A stretch of DNA of 23,289 nucleotides, from contig DJWR01000052.1 of NCBI GenBank assembly GCA_002441055.1, positions 1,216 to 24,504 on the forward strand, read 5' to 3'. A program made the translations under genes and the position numbers. Within the stretch, counting starts at the first letter, position 1, and each line of letters starts with the position of its first letter. Origin of the DNA: Caulobacteraceae bacterium UBA6225. Its GTDB lineage: Bacteria; Pseudomonadota; Alphaproteobacteria; Caulobacterales; Caulobacteraceae. The notes under the pieces were generated by a model, which did not search any database, was not told the DNA's origin, and was given only the letters and a program-made list of their open reading frames with translations. Positions 1-7,076 of this stretch are shown piece after piece.

Positions 1-50
1 AGAGCATTTTCCGATAAGTGTGATGCGGTTATCGGATCGAAAAATGCTCT
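1..50. repeat. Palindromic intergenic repeat, copy 1
   Basis: The outer ten bases (1-10 and 41-50) are perfect inverted complements. An inner six-base arm (11-16 with 30-35) continues the stem, leaving a small asymmetric bulge (36-40) and a loop of about 13 bases. It lies just beyond the end of the phosphonate permease gene. It resembles the REP-like palindromes that are common between genes in Caulobacterales and Rhizobiales. No T-run follows on either strand, so it is not a classical terminator, though it could stabilise mRNA ends. Confidence 0.7.
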
Positions 51-62
51 AACTTTATGATT

Positions 63-115
63 TAGAGCCCTTTTTATCCGATCTGATTGAAGCAATCAGA
101 TCGGAAAGGGCTCTA
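63..115. repeat. Palindromic intergenic repeat, copy 2, overlapping the permease stop codon
   Basis: The outer arm 63-73 pairs perfectly with 105-115, and the inner arm 78-89 pairs perfectly with 93-104. The loop is three bases and there is a four-base bulge at 74-77. The minus-strand stop codon of the permease (113-115) is part of the outer stem, so the palindrome forms the exact 3' end of the operon. It shares the AGAGC / GCTCT ends and a TCCGAT-type core with copy 1, suggesting one repeat family. A role in 3'-end formation is inference. Confidence 0.75.
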
Positions 116-934
116 GGCCAGCCGGTTGCGCAGGCTTCGAGACAGGGTGTCCAGACAGGCCACGGCGATCATGTAGAGCAGGATGATGAAGGCCACTTCG
201 TCGAAGGCGAAGATGCGGATGCGTTCATCCAGCTCAAACCCGATGCCCCCGGCGCCAACAATGCCCAGGACGCCAGCATTGCGGAAGTTGCCTTCCAGGA
301 AGAACAGGGTCTGGCTGGTGGCCGCCGGTGCGAACTGGGGCGCAAGGCCAAATCTCATGACCAGCAGGGGCGAGGCGCCCGCGGAACGGACGCCCTCGAT
401 GGGTTTGGGGTCATTGTTCTCCAGGGTCTCAGAGAACAGCTTTGCGAGGTTGGGAATATCGGCCAGGGCCAGGGCCACTACGCCGGCAAACGGCCCAAGA
501 CCAAAGGCCGACACCAGGATTAGAGCCCACACCAGGGCCGGCACGCCACGGAAAACGTCCAGGAACCGCCGGAAGACGAAGTGAAGCGCCGGATTTGAGA
601 CCACCGTCTTGGCGCCGATTACCCCGAGCGGCAGGGCGACCAGGGCGGCGATCACCGTGCCGGCGAAGGCCATGGCGAAGGTCTCGGCCAAGGCCTTCAG
701 AATCCGGACCGACTGGCCGCCCGAGGACGGGGGAAACATCTCGCCGAGGAAGCGGCCCAGCTTGCCAAACCCGGTCATGAGGGCGCCGGGCACAAGCTGC
801 AGATCGATGGCCATGCCCACCAGGGCGGCCAGGGCGAGGAGCAGCAGGACAGCGTCCCGCGCTCGACGGGTCCAAGGCGCGCGAAGGGCCGCGGGCGCGA
901 TGGCCAGGGCCTGGTCATAGGCTTGCCGGGTCAT
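113..934 (-). CDS. phnE: Phosphonate-type ABC transporter permease (PhnE family)
   Basis: Inner-membrane permease of a phosphonate-type importer. The 273-residue protein has a cytoplasmic N-terminus, a first membrane segment at about 28-46 and further hydrophobic segments from about 85. The cytoplasmic EAA loop (about 180-200, EGVRSAGASP...) docks on the ATPase in this family. The PhnE-typical GIVGAGGIG motif is at about 224-232. It is the last gene of a four-gene minus-strand operon: its ATG shares one base with the stop of the upstream permease (TGATG), so translation is probably coupled. The family also covers phosphite and related phosphorus compounds, so the exact substrate is not decided by sequence. 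Confidence 0.88.
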   Translation of the reverse strand: MTRQAYDQALAIAPAALRAPWTRRARDAVLLLLALAALVGMAIDLQLVPGALMTGFGKLGRFLGEMFPPSSGGQSVRILKALAETFAMAFAGTVIAALVALPLGVIGAKTVVSNPALHFVFRRFLDVFRGVPALVWALILVSAFGLGPFAGVVALALADIPNLAKLFSETLENNDPKPIEGVRSAGASPLLVMRFGLAPQFAPAATSQTLFFLEGNFRNAGVLGIVGAGGIGFELDERIRIFAFDEVAFIILLYMIAVACLDTLSRSLRNRLA

Positions 935-1821
935 CAGGCCTTCTCCAGTCCGATGAGACGGTGACGCACCGCCTCAGAGAAGAGATCGATCAGGAAGATC
1001 ATGGCGATGATGATCAGCAGGATGGCGAGATAGGTGTCGAACTCGGTGTAGGTGATGGCCCGCTGCAGCTCGAGGCCGATGCCGCCGGCGCCGACAATGC
1101 CCAGGGCCGCGGCGCCCGCCAGATTCCCCTCAAGCCTGATCAGGGCGTAGGAGGCGTAGTTGGGCAGCACCTGGGGCATGACCCCGTAACGGATCTTCTT
1201 CAGCGGCCCGGCGCCGGCCGCCTGCAGGGCCTCCAGCTGGCGAGGGTCGATCTCCTCATTGATCTCGGCAAACAGCTTGCCGAGCCCGCCCAGGGTCGAG
1301 ATGGTCAGGGTCAGCACGCCGGCCAGGGGCCCAACCCCGAAGGCGGCCACCAGGATCAGCGCCATGATCAGATCCGGCAGGGTTCGTATCGCTTCCAAAA
1401 TACGCCGAACCACGAACCTCACCGGTGCGAAGGGCATCAGGTTCTGGGCCGTCAGGAATGAGGCCCCCAGCGCCAGGACAGACCCCATAGCGGTGGCCAG
1501 GATGGCCATCTCCACCGTCTGCCAGGCCGCCCGCAGCCAGATGGGCAGGGCGTAGAACCAGGCGTGCAGCGAGCCGCGGGTCTGGCGATCCTCCAGCAGG
1601 AGCTCGGGCTTCAGGCCAGGGTTCATCCGCTGGAGAAAGTGAGCCATCCGCCCCAGGGGATCGCCGCCAATGTCGGAGCCGAAGAACTGGCTGCGCTGAA
1701 ACGACACCAGCAACAGCACTGTGAAGATCGCCAGGCCCACCGCGGCCTGCGTCCGCTGCCGGATCAACATCCGTCGGCGTTCACGCTCGAACGCCTCGAC
1801 GGTGGGATTGGTGACGCTCAT
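934..1821 (-). CDS. phnE: Phosphonate-type ABC transporter permease (PhnE family), second copy
   Basis: Second PhnE-like permease, 295 residues, probably forming a heterodimeric membrane channel with the downstream permease. A long charged N-terminus (residues 1-24) precedes the first membrane segment (about 26-42). A periplasmic stretch of about 50 residues follows, then the remaining segments. The EAA loop lies at about 197-217 (EALQAAGAGP...), followed by the same GIVGAGGIG motif as its neighbour. Its ATG overlaps the stop of the upstream binding-protein gene by four bases (ATGA). Paired phnE genes are well known in phosphonate importers, so the duplication is normal. Confidence 0.88.
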   Translation of the reverse strand: MSVTNPTVEAFERERRRMLIRQRTQAAVGLAIFTVLLLVSFQRSQFFGSDIGGDPLGRMAHFLQRMNPGLKPELLLEDRQTRGSLHAWFYALPIWLRAAWQTVEMAILATAMGSVLALGASFLTAQNLMPFAPVRFVVRRILEAIRTLPDLIMALILVAAFGVGPLAGVLTLTISTLGGLGKLFAEINEEIDPRQLEALQAAGAGPLKKIRYGVMPQVLPNYASYALIRLEGNLAGAAALGIVGAGGIGLELQRAITYTEFDTYLAILLIIIAMIFLIDLFSEAVRHRLIGLEKA

Positions 1822-2672
1822 GACCCGACCGTCGGACCCTGATGGATCAGGGCCTTGGCCTCAGTGGGCTCGTACTCTTCGGCGTCCGGCCCCGCCGCCC
1901 AGGCAAAAGCGTCCGGCGCTTCGTTGTGCATGGCCACATGGATGCCGATCAGCCGGAAACGCCAGTCATCGGTCATATCGAGGCGCACCGCCCAGGCCTG
2001 ATCGGCCACCTGACGCTGGCGCCAGAGCACCTTGAGATCGGCGCAAAGATCTTCGCCCGGCTGATCGCCTCGGCACAGCTTCTGCCAAGCGCCCGCATGC
2101 AGGACCATGGCCTGGGCCTCTCCATTGCGGAGTTGGGCGGCGGCGGCCTCATAGTCCTGCGCCACACGCTGCGCGCCAAAGAAGCCGTCATCAGCGCCAT
2201 AGCTGCGAAGGGCGGCCCTTGGGGCCTGATGGGCGGCCTGCATAGGACCACCGAACACAAGGCTGGCCCCAGCCAAATCGGCGAGACTTTCAGCCTTCGA
2301 GCTCTTCAGGGCGGAGACCACCACCGGCAGACGGTTCAACGCCCCCCGGCTTCGGGTGATCAGCACGCTGCGCGTCTTGTCGGACACCGCGCCATAGGCC
2401 GCCCCGTCGAGCCGAGCCATATCCACCTGGCCCGCCGCAAGGGCCTGGGCCGCAGCCCCCGCGTCGGTCACGGGGCAGTTGAGAACCTCGGTCTGAAGCC
2501 GCTCGGCCAGGAGTTGATAGTAGGCCTTCTGCCCGGCAGGGGCGTTGGCCGGCAGCGGCGCGCAGGGGCCAGCGGCCGGCCCCACCTCAGCGATCCGCAG
2601 CGGAAGGGTCGGCGCCTGGGCCTGGGCGGCGCTCAGCAGCACCGCGCCTGCGGCGAGGATCAGGCGTCTCAT
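1818..2672 (-). CDS. PhnD-like periplasmic binding protein (second, non-lipoprotein)
   Basis: A 284-residue exported protein with a signal peptide ending near AQA at residues 18-20. The region around residues 76-93, where ALAAGQVDMARLDGAAY resembles the ligand-loop region of PhnD-type proteins, supports this family. It has four cysteines in the mature part (C37, C66, C200, C210), which could form two disulfides in the periplasm. It is clearly diverged from the neighbouring PhnD lipoprotein. It overlaps the stop of that gene and the start of the first permease by four bases each. It may bind a different ligand or be a partner binding protein; I cannot tell which. The family call is less certain than for the neighbour. 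Confidence 0.68.
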   Translation of the reverse strand: MRRLILAAGAVLLSAAQAQAPTLPLRIAEVGPAAGPCAPLPANAPAGQKAYYQLLAERLQTEVLNCPVTDAGAAAQALAAGQVDMARLDGAAYGAVSDKTRSVLITRSRGALNRLPVVVSALKSSKAESLADLAGASLVFGGPMQAAHQAPRAALRSYGADDGFFGAQRVAQDYEAAAAQLRNGEAQAMVLHAGAWQKLCRGDQPGEDLCADLKVLWRQRQVADQAWAVRLDMTDDWRFRLIGIHVAMHNEAPDAFAWAAGPDAEEYEPTEAKALIHQGPTVGS

Positions 2673-3616
2673 TGGCGCTCTCCACTGCGGCGGGCGGCGA
2701 TGTCATCAGCGCGCAGCTTGATGATCGGCGCATAGTGCTCCCGGGTCACCGCGGTGAAGGTCGCGCCATCGGGCTGACCGATGTCACGCCAGACTTCCGG
2801 GTCGTCATAGGGCAAGGCGGCCATCGCCCCGCGCACCGCATCGATGAAGGGCTGTGGCCGGTCTGTACGCACCACCACAGCGCTGTTGGGAATGGGGCCG
2901 GCGGTCCAGATGATCCGGAAGTCGTCCAGGTCCACCACGCCGCGGCGCGCCATGGTGAAGTGGGCCCCGGTGGTGAAGCCGTGCTCCGGATCGCCCCCGC
3001 CCATATTGATGATGGTGGCGTCGAACTGACCATTATCCAGAGCCATCACAGCCTGGGTGTGGCCGCCGGCGAAGCTGGACCGGCCAAAGAAGGTGTCAGG
3101 GTCGATCCCCTGCTCTCGCATCACCGCGCGGGGGAAGAGGTAGCCAGAGGTGGAATTGAAATCCACATAGCCCAGGGTCTTGCCCTTCAAGTCCTGGATC
3201 GAGCGATAGGGACTGTTGGCCATGACCAGCAGCCCGGAATAGTAGCCGATGTCGCCCTCGGCCTGGCGAACGGTCAGTATGGGCTGGGCGAGTTCGCCGA
3301 TCTGGGCGTCCACATTGGCGTAGCCGCCGCCGGCGATGGTGGCGATGTCCACCTGCCCGCTGGACAGAGCCTGAATGGTGCCGTTGTAGTCAGAGGACTC
3401 GTAGAGCTTGACCGGCAGGCCGGTGGCCTTGCCGATATAGGTCTTATAGGCGGTCAGACGGCGGGTGATCATCGGGTCGTCTTCCGAGCCCCGCACCGCC
3501 ATGCGGACCTCGCGCATCTGACTTTGCCAGGCGCCGTCGGGCGCCTTCGCCTCTCCGCCGCAAGCTGCAAGGCCAAGGCCGATCGCCGCCAGGATCACCC
3601 CTGATCGTCGCCGCAT
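2669..3616 (-). CDS. phnD: Phosphonate-type substrate-binding lipoprotein (PhnD family)
   Basis: A 315-residue substrate-binding protein for the importer. The signal sequence ends in a lipobox (L16-A17-A18-C19), so it should be lipid-anchored in the periplasm. The PhnD-type features are ALSSGQVDIATIAGGGY (about 83-99) and the conserved NSTSGYLFPRAVM segment in the middle. The ATG is preceded by AGAGG at a suitable distance. It is the first gene of the operon phnD / binding protein / phnE / phnE, all joined by 1-4 base overlaps. No phnC ATPase lies before or inside the cluster in this window. The ligand may be a phosphonate, phosphite or a related anion. Confidence 0.85.
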   Translation of the reverse strand: MRRRSGVILAAIGLGLAACGGEAKAPDGAWQSQMREVRMAVRGSEDDPMITRRLTAYKTYIGKATGLPVKLYESSDYNGTIQALSSGQVDIATIAGGGYANVDAQIGELAQPILTVRQAEGDIGYYSGLLVMANSPYRSIQDLKGKTLGYVDFNSTSGYLFPRAVMREQGIDPDTFFGRSSFAGGHTQAVMALDNGQFDATIINMGGGDPEHGFTTGAHFTMARRGVVDLDDFRIIWTAGPIPNSAVVVRTDRPQPFIDAVRGAMAALPYDDPEVWRDIGQPDGATFTAVTREHYAPIIKLRADDIAARRSGERQ

Positions 3617-3687
3617 GGGAAACCTCTACGCTGTTTTTCCGGCGACACATTGGGCCCGCCGCCGGGCTGGAGGTTTCGCATTCTGAC

Positions 3688-3704
3688 GTGAAGCCGGAGT
3701 GACA
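3688..3704 (-). promoter_or_regulatory. Weak candidate Pho-box-like direct repeat upstream of phnD
   Basis: Two GTGA-containing heptamers (GTGAAGC and GTGACAC on the plus strand) are spaced 11 bases apart, in the 7-4-7 layout of a PhoB box. They lie about 75-90 bases before the phnD start. The second heptamer matches the consensus ATGACAG well and the first matches poorly. Phosphate control would make sense for a phosphonate importer, but this match could be chance. Confidence 0.25.
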
Positions 3705-3821
3705 CCGCACTTGCGCCACAGACCAATGGCACGGCCACTTGTTGGGTTGTCGCTAAACAGGAAACGTCCGTCAGCCGGTCCTCAGCCGCCAAATCCAGGG
3801 CCCGGCCTGATCAAGTTGGAC

Positions 3822-4793
3822 TCAGGTGGGGAAGACCAATCGGACCTGGGCGCCTGACCCGGGCGGGAAATCCAGCACGCCATCAAGCTGGCCCGCCAAG
3901 CTCTGCATGATGCCAAAGCCCAGGCTGCTGCGGCCGTTCAGATCCGGCGTCGCCTCGGGAAAACCAGGGCCATCATCGCTGATCAGCAACGAGGCCTGGC
4001 CCTCAGGCAAGGCTATGAGTTCCACAAGGATCCTGCCGCAGGTCCGGTCGACAAAGGCATGTTTCAGGGAGTTGGTGACCACCTCCGCCACCAGCAGAAA
4101 GAGCGTCACCAGTCGAGGGGTATCCAGTTCGACGCCCTCCGCCTTCACCGAGCAGGTCACATCACGCCCGCCAGCAGCCGCCACCAGATCATCGCATAGC
4201 TCACCTAGGGAGGCGGCGATGCTCAGCTCAAGAGTCGCCGGATCATAGAGGCGCCGGTGAATCTGCGACATGGTGACCAGCCGTTCCCGGGCCTCGTCCA
4301 GCGCGCCTGCAGCCTGGGGGTTGTCGATCGTCCGCTTCTTGATCTGCAGCAGGGCCGCGACAAAGGTCATGTTGTTGGCCACGCGGTGTTGCAGTTCCTG
4401 AAACATCACCCGCTGCCGCTCATAGAGCTGGGCCGTCAGGTCCTGCTCGCGCCGCAGGTCGAGCAACGCCCTGCGCATGAGCTCGATCACGATGATGTCC
4501 ACCGCCACCACGAATGCGAAGAACACCAGAGTGAGTGCGCTGGCCCCCGACAGGCCAAACCCCACGGGAGGAATAAAGAACCACCAGGCCGCCAGCCCCG
4601 ACAGGACGGCACAGAGGATCCCTGGCCCGAGACCGCCCAGAAAGGCCGTCAGAATCACCGCCGGGAAGAATGTCAGATAGGGGAATCCAGGGGGCAGGTC
4701 GCCGTCCAGGAGCCACCGCACATAGAAAGCCAGGGCCGAACTGAGCACCGCTAGCCCATAGGCCAGGACCGGATTCTGCTGGAAGACCCGCAT
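3822..4793 (-). CDS. DUF4118 membrane sensor histidine kinase (HisKA_2 family)
   Basis: A 323-residue inner-membrane sensor kinase. Residues 8-107 are hydrophobic, with about four membrane segments in the DUF4118 (KdpD-like) arrangement. A short coiled segment follows. The HisKA_2 dimerisation region has the phosphoacceptor H136 in ELQHRVANNM, and the ATPase domain follows: N-box around 237-247 (EVVTNSLKHAF), G1 at DDGPGF (273-278), and a second glycine motif LGFGI (291-295). HisKA_2 kinases in alphaproteobacteria often feed general stress or light responses through PhyR-like regulators. No response regulator gene lies nearby, so it looks orphan. It points the same way as the phn operon, with a gap of about 205 bases. 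Confidence 0.87.
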   Translation of the reverse strand: MRVFQQNPVLAYGLAVLSSALAFYVRWLLDGDLPPGFPYLTFFPAVILTAFLGGLGPGILCAVLSGLAAWWFFIPPVGFGLSGASALTLVFFAFVVAVDIIVIELMRRALLDLRREQDLTAQLYERQRVMFQELQHRVANNMTFVAALLQIKKRTIDNPQAAGALDEARERLVTMSQIHRRLYDPATLELSIAASLGELCDDLVAAAGGRDVTCSVKAEGVELDTPRLVTLFLLVAEVVTNSLKHAFVDRTCGRILVELIALPEGQASLLISDDGPGFPEATPDLNGRSSLGFGIMQSLAGQLDGVLDFPPGSGAQVRLVFPT

Positions 4794-4988
4794 ATTCTCT
4801 AAAACTGCCCCGCCCTGGCCAGATCTGAGCGGCGTGGCGCGATTTCCGAAGATCGCCCTCGGATCAACAGCTTCCAGACTTCCGCCTTCGAGGAGCCGTT
4901 TGGGCCCCGAACGGCTGTAGGGCCTCGGCGAAAGCTTGTCTATCCGGCGCCCGACACGCCGGGGGCTTCAGGCCCCCGAGCCCACTCA
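4794..4988. other. Non-coding stretch with two GC hairpins
   Basis: I see no credible gene here. Two inverted repeats are visible: 4895-4900 with 4910-4915, and a seven-base GC stem 4960-4966 with 4972-4978 (five-base loop). Neither is followed by a T-run. The second hairpin ends about ten bases before the CtrA box at 4989. The kinase promoter, reading left, presumably lies in the first part, but I could not identify convincing -35/-10 elements. Confidence 0.4.
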
Positions 4989-5005
4989 TTAACCTTGGCT
5001 TAACC
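4989..5005 (+). promoter_or_regulatory. CtrA binding box (TTAA-N7-TTAACC)
   Basis: TTAA at 4989-4992, seven spacer bases, then TTAAC at 5000-5004, continuing as TTAACCAT. This is an exact match to the CtrA consensus known from Caulobacter cell-cycle promoters. It lies about 20-35 bases before the candidate small RNA, the distance expected when CtrA activates from the -35 region. No protein-coding gene on the plus strand starts downstream before the tRNA. Confidence 0.7.
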
Positions 5006-5022
5006 ATAAAAGCCCAACGTCA

Positions 5023-5092
5023 GGGGGTCTTCCTTGAAGACACCCCACCATCACCAACCTTCTCAAGCCCGGCCTCGGCCGGGCTCTTTTTT
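5023..5092 (+). ncRNA. Candidate CtrA-controlled small RNA
   Basis: A predicted transcript of about 70 nt with two hairpins. Positions 5023-5032 (GGGGGUCUUC) pair with 5036-5041 and 5043-5046, leaving one bulged A and a three-base loop. A single-stranded C/A-rich linker (5047-5065, ACCAUCACCAACC core) follows, then a strong terminator hairpin and U-run. There is no start codon with a Shine-Dalgarno inside, so a coding role is unlikely. A CtrA box stands at promoter distance upstream, and the downstream tRNA has its own promoter. The exact 5' end is inferred from the box position and the first stem. I do not recognise it as a named RNA. Confidence 0.55.
5066..5092 (+). terminator. Rho-independent terminator
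   Basis: A nine-base GC stem (5066-5074 with 5077-5085, loop TC) is followed by C and six T residues (5087-5092). It is oriented for plus-strand transcription. No coding gene ends before it, which is the main evidence that a short non-coding transcript stops here. Confidence 0.85.
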
Positions 5093-5125
5093 GCTCGCGG
5101 CTGTGGATAGGCCGCCACCCGAGGC

Positions 5126-5154
5126 TTGCACCGTCCGTCCACCCGGCGTATAGC
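5126..5154 (+). promoter_or_regulatory. Promoter of tRNA-Asn
   Basis: TTGCAC (5126-5131) and TATAGC (5149-5154) are separated by 17 bases, a good sigma70-type arrangement. The predicted start is near 5161, about 13 bases before the mature tRNA 5' end. It lies downstream of the terminator, so the tRNA should be transcribed independently of the candidate small RNA. Confidence 0.6.
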
Positions 5155-5173
5155 CGCCGCCCTACGGTGCTGA

Positions 5174-5249
5174 TCCCCGATAGCTCAGTTGGTAGAGCAG
5201 TCGGCTGTTAACCGACTTGTCGCAGGTTCGAGTCCTGCTCGGGGAGCCA
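5174..5249 (+). tRNA. tRNA-Asn (anticodon GTT), CCA encoded
   Basis: A complete 76-base cloverleaf. The acceptor arms are TCCCCGA (5174-5180) and TCGGGGA (5239-5245), with discriminator G and an encoded CCA at 5247-5249. The D arm is GCTCAGTTGGTAGAGC. The anticodon loop CTGTTAA is closed by the TCGG / CCGA stem, giving anticodon GTT for asparagine. The T loop GTTCGAGTC is canonical. No integrase or repeated tRNA end is found beside it, so it does not mark an island in this window. Confidence 0.97.
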
Positions 5250-5258
5250 CCGTCCTTT

Positions 5259-5280
5259 GTCCGCCGCCGCAGCGGCGGAC
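5259..5280. repeat. GC-rich hairpin between tRNA-Asn and gloA
   Basis: The perfect nine-base stem GTCCGCCGC / GCGGCGGAC (5259-5267 with 5272-5280) has a four-base loop. It sits between a plus-strand tRNA and the 3' end of a minus-strand gene, a natural place for a two-way terminator. Neither side has a proper T-run, so termination is uncertain. Confidence 0.45.
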
Positions 5281-5302
5281 ACTCGTCACCCCACCTCTTC
5301 GA

Positions 5303-5743
5303 CTACCACTGCCCGACATTGGGCATGGACGACCACGGCTCCGCGGGCGCCAGGGCCGGGCCGGCCTGCAGCAGTTCGACCGAAATGCCGTCGGGCGAAC
5401 GCACGAAGGCCATATGTCCATCCCGCGGCGGCCGGCTGATCACCACACCACCGTCCATCAGACGCTGGCAGGCGGCATAAATGTCGTCCACGGCATAGGC
5501 CAGGTGCCCGAAGTTCCGCCCGCCCTGGTAGTCCTCGGGATCCCAGTTGTAGGTGAGCTCCACCATCGGCGCCTTACGCGCCCGGGCGGCCTCCTCGTCT
5601 CCGGGCGCGCACAGAAACACCAGGGTGAATCGCCCGCCCGCATTCTCCACGCGGGAGACCTCCACCAGGCCGAGCTTTGCGCAATAGAAGTCCAGAGAGG
5701 CGTCAAGATCGCGCACGCGGACCATGGTGTGGAGATATCTCAT
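5303..5743 (-). CDS. gloA: Glyoxalase I (lactoylglutathione lyase), VOC family
   Basis: Converts the hemithioacetal of methylglyoxal and glutathione to S-lactoylglutathione in the cytoplasm, detoxifying methylglyoxal. The 146-residue length fits the short bacterial form. All four metal ligands are recognisable in the E. coli-like order: H5 (YLHTMVRV), E62 (VELTYNW), H80 (NFGHLAYAVDDIY) and E123 (SVELL). The ELTYNW and GH-AYAVDDIY motifs are typical of GloA rather than of other VOC proteins. The gene is alone, convergent with tRNA-Asn, and its start lies about 240 bases from the divergent efflux operon. Confidence 0.9.
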   Translation of the reverse strand: MRYLHTMVRVRDLDASLDFYCAKLGLVEVSRVENAGGRFTLVFLCAPGDEEAARARKAPMVELTYNWDPEDYQGGRNFGHLAYAVDDIYAACQRLMDGGVVISRPPRDGHMAFVRSPDGISVELLQAGPALAPAEPWSSMPNVGQW

Positions 5744-5984
5744 CAGGGGTTCCGTCTTCTGTCGAGGTCAGGGGACGCCTTGGCTAGCGCCATCGAAGTT
5801 CACGTCATTCTATGCCCTGAAGGGCGGTTCGTCAGGCACAGTCGAGACGCCTTTCGCTTCCTGTCTGCGAATTCATTTGCACGACCGCTACGGCGGCCGC
5901 ACAAGGGCGCGAAAACCCAAAGAACGTGGGAATGCGGCCTCCGCGGGCGGTAATGGCGCCGAGGCGGCTGGGGGAAAATACGGC

Positions 5985-7049
5985 ATGCGTCTTAAGGCGT
6001 CTCACATCTTCATTCTCGCCGTCTTCGGCGTGCTCGTGGTCTATTTCGTGGGCATGTCCCTGTTCGGCGGAAGCAGTGCGCCGGCCGAGACGCCAAAGGC
6101 GGCCGCTGACCAGCCTCCCCAGGTTCAGGTGACTGTGACGCCGGAGGTCACTCGGCCCTATGTCGTCACCTTGCGCGGCCGAACCGAGGCGGCGCGGAGC
6201 GTCGTGGTCCGGGCCGAGACCTCGGGCGTGGTGGCGTCCACCCCGGCCCGCGAAGGCGCCTTCGTCCAGAAGGGCGCCGTGCTTTGTCGCCTGTCCGTGG
6301 ACGCCCGCCAGGCCGCATTGGACCAGGCCCGCGCCGCCCTGCGCTCGCGGGAGTTGCAACGCCGCGCCTCGGCCTTGCTGGCTGAAAAGGGCTATCGGTC
6401 GGAGACTCAGGTGTTGCAGGACCAGGCCAATCTGGACGCCGCCGCCGCCGCCGTCCGGCAGGCCGAGATCGCCCTGGAGCAGGTCAACATCCGCGCGCCC
6501 TACGCGGGGGTGTTCGACAATCGCGACGCCGAGATCGGGACCTATCTGTCGCCCGGTCAGCCCTGTGGCACCCTGATCGAACTCAACCCCATCCTGATTG
6601 TCGGCAATGTGCCCGAGACCCAGGCCGGACGTATCCGCAGCGGCGAGCCGGCCACCGCCACCCTGGTGTCGGGCGAGACCCTGTCGGGCCAGGTGCGCTT
6701 TGTAGGCCGGGAGGCCGATCCCCAGACCCGGACCTACCGGCTGGAAGTGATCGCGAGCAATCCGCAGCAGGCGGTGCGTTCGGGCCTGTCGGCCGATGTC
6801 CGCATCACCACCGCTTCGGGCCCCGCCCACCTGGTGCCCCCTTCGGCCATGGTGCTGGACGCTGAAGGCCGCCAGGGCGTGCGCCATGTGGGGCCTGGGG
6901 ACGTGGTGGTCTTCACCCCGGTCCAGGTGACCGAGGAGAGCGCCGAGGGTGTCTGGGTCCGCGGCCTCAGCGGCGAGGCCCGCATTATTACGGTCGGCCA
7001 GTCCTATGTGGAACAGGGCCAGAAGGTTCGCGTGGCGCTCGCCCGCTAG
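5985..7049 (+). CDS. RND efflux periplasmic adaptor subunit (HlyD/MFP family)
   Basis: A 354-residue membrane fusion protein linking the RND pump to an outer-membrane channel. An uncleaved N-terminal membrane anchor (about 7-26) is followed by a linker and the first half of the lipoyl/barrel-sandwich domain (VVVRAETSGVV, about 73-83). A helical hairpin covers about 105-165, the lipoyl second half is NIRAPYAGVFDN (168-179), and beta-barrel and membrane-proximal domains follow. The frame is open upstream to 5724. I chose the ATG at 5985 because the extension lacks adaptor character, whereas the protein from here begins with the anchor and a G-rich Shine-Dalgarno precedes it. It is followed after 27 bases by the pump gene. 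Confidence 0.88.
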   Translation: MRLKASHIFILAVFGVLVVYFVGMSLFGGSSAPAETPKAAADQPPQVQVTVTPEVTRPYVVTLRGRTEAARSVVVRAETSGVVASTPAREGAFVQKGAVLCRLSVDARQAALDQARAALRSRELQRRASALLAEKGYRSETQVLQDQANLDAAAAAVRQAEIALEQVNIRAPYAGVFDNRDAEIGTYLSPGQPCGTLIELNPILIVGNVPETQAGRIRSGEPATATLVSGETLSGQVRFVGREADPQTRTYRLEVIASNPQQAVRSGLSADVRITTASGPAHLVPPSAMVLDAEGRQGVRHVGPGDVVVFTPVQVTEESAEGVWVRGLSGEARIITVGQSYVEQGQKVRVALAR

Positions 7050-7076
7050 GGCGCGCCACACAGGAGGCTTGAGAGT

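Noticed and set aside
2672..3604. 310-codon open frame opposite phnD (and a 297-codon one at 1842-2735)
   Set aside because: They lie fully antisense to well-recognised binding-protein genes, show no domain or export signal, and have the His/Gly/Arg-rich composition typical of frames opposite high-GC genes.
3617..3821. Riboswitch upstream of phnD
   Set aside because: I looked for cobalamin-type conserved blocks and found no convincing match.
5023..5092. Identifying the candidate small RNA as GsrN or another named Caulobacter RNA
   Set aside because: I see no sigma-T (GGAAC / CGTT) promoter, and I cannot confirm identity from memory of the sequence.
5174..5249. tRNA-Asn as an integration site of a genomic island
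   Set aside because: No integrase, no repeated tRNA 3' end and no change of gene type beside it.
5259..5280. Hairpin called as a true terminator
   Set aside because: No T-run on either side; kept only as a repeat.
5724..5984. Longer start for the RND adaptor
   Set aside because: The extension overlaps the gloA start, has no adaptor character and would bury the N-terminal membrane anchor 87 residues inside.
5832..7061. 409-codon open frame opposite the RND adaptor
   Set aside because: Antisense to a clear adaptor gene; no recognisable motif, typical shadow composition.
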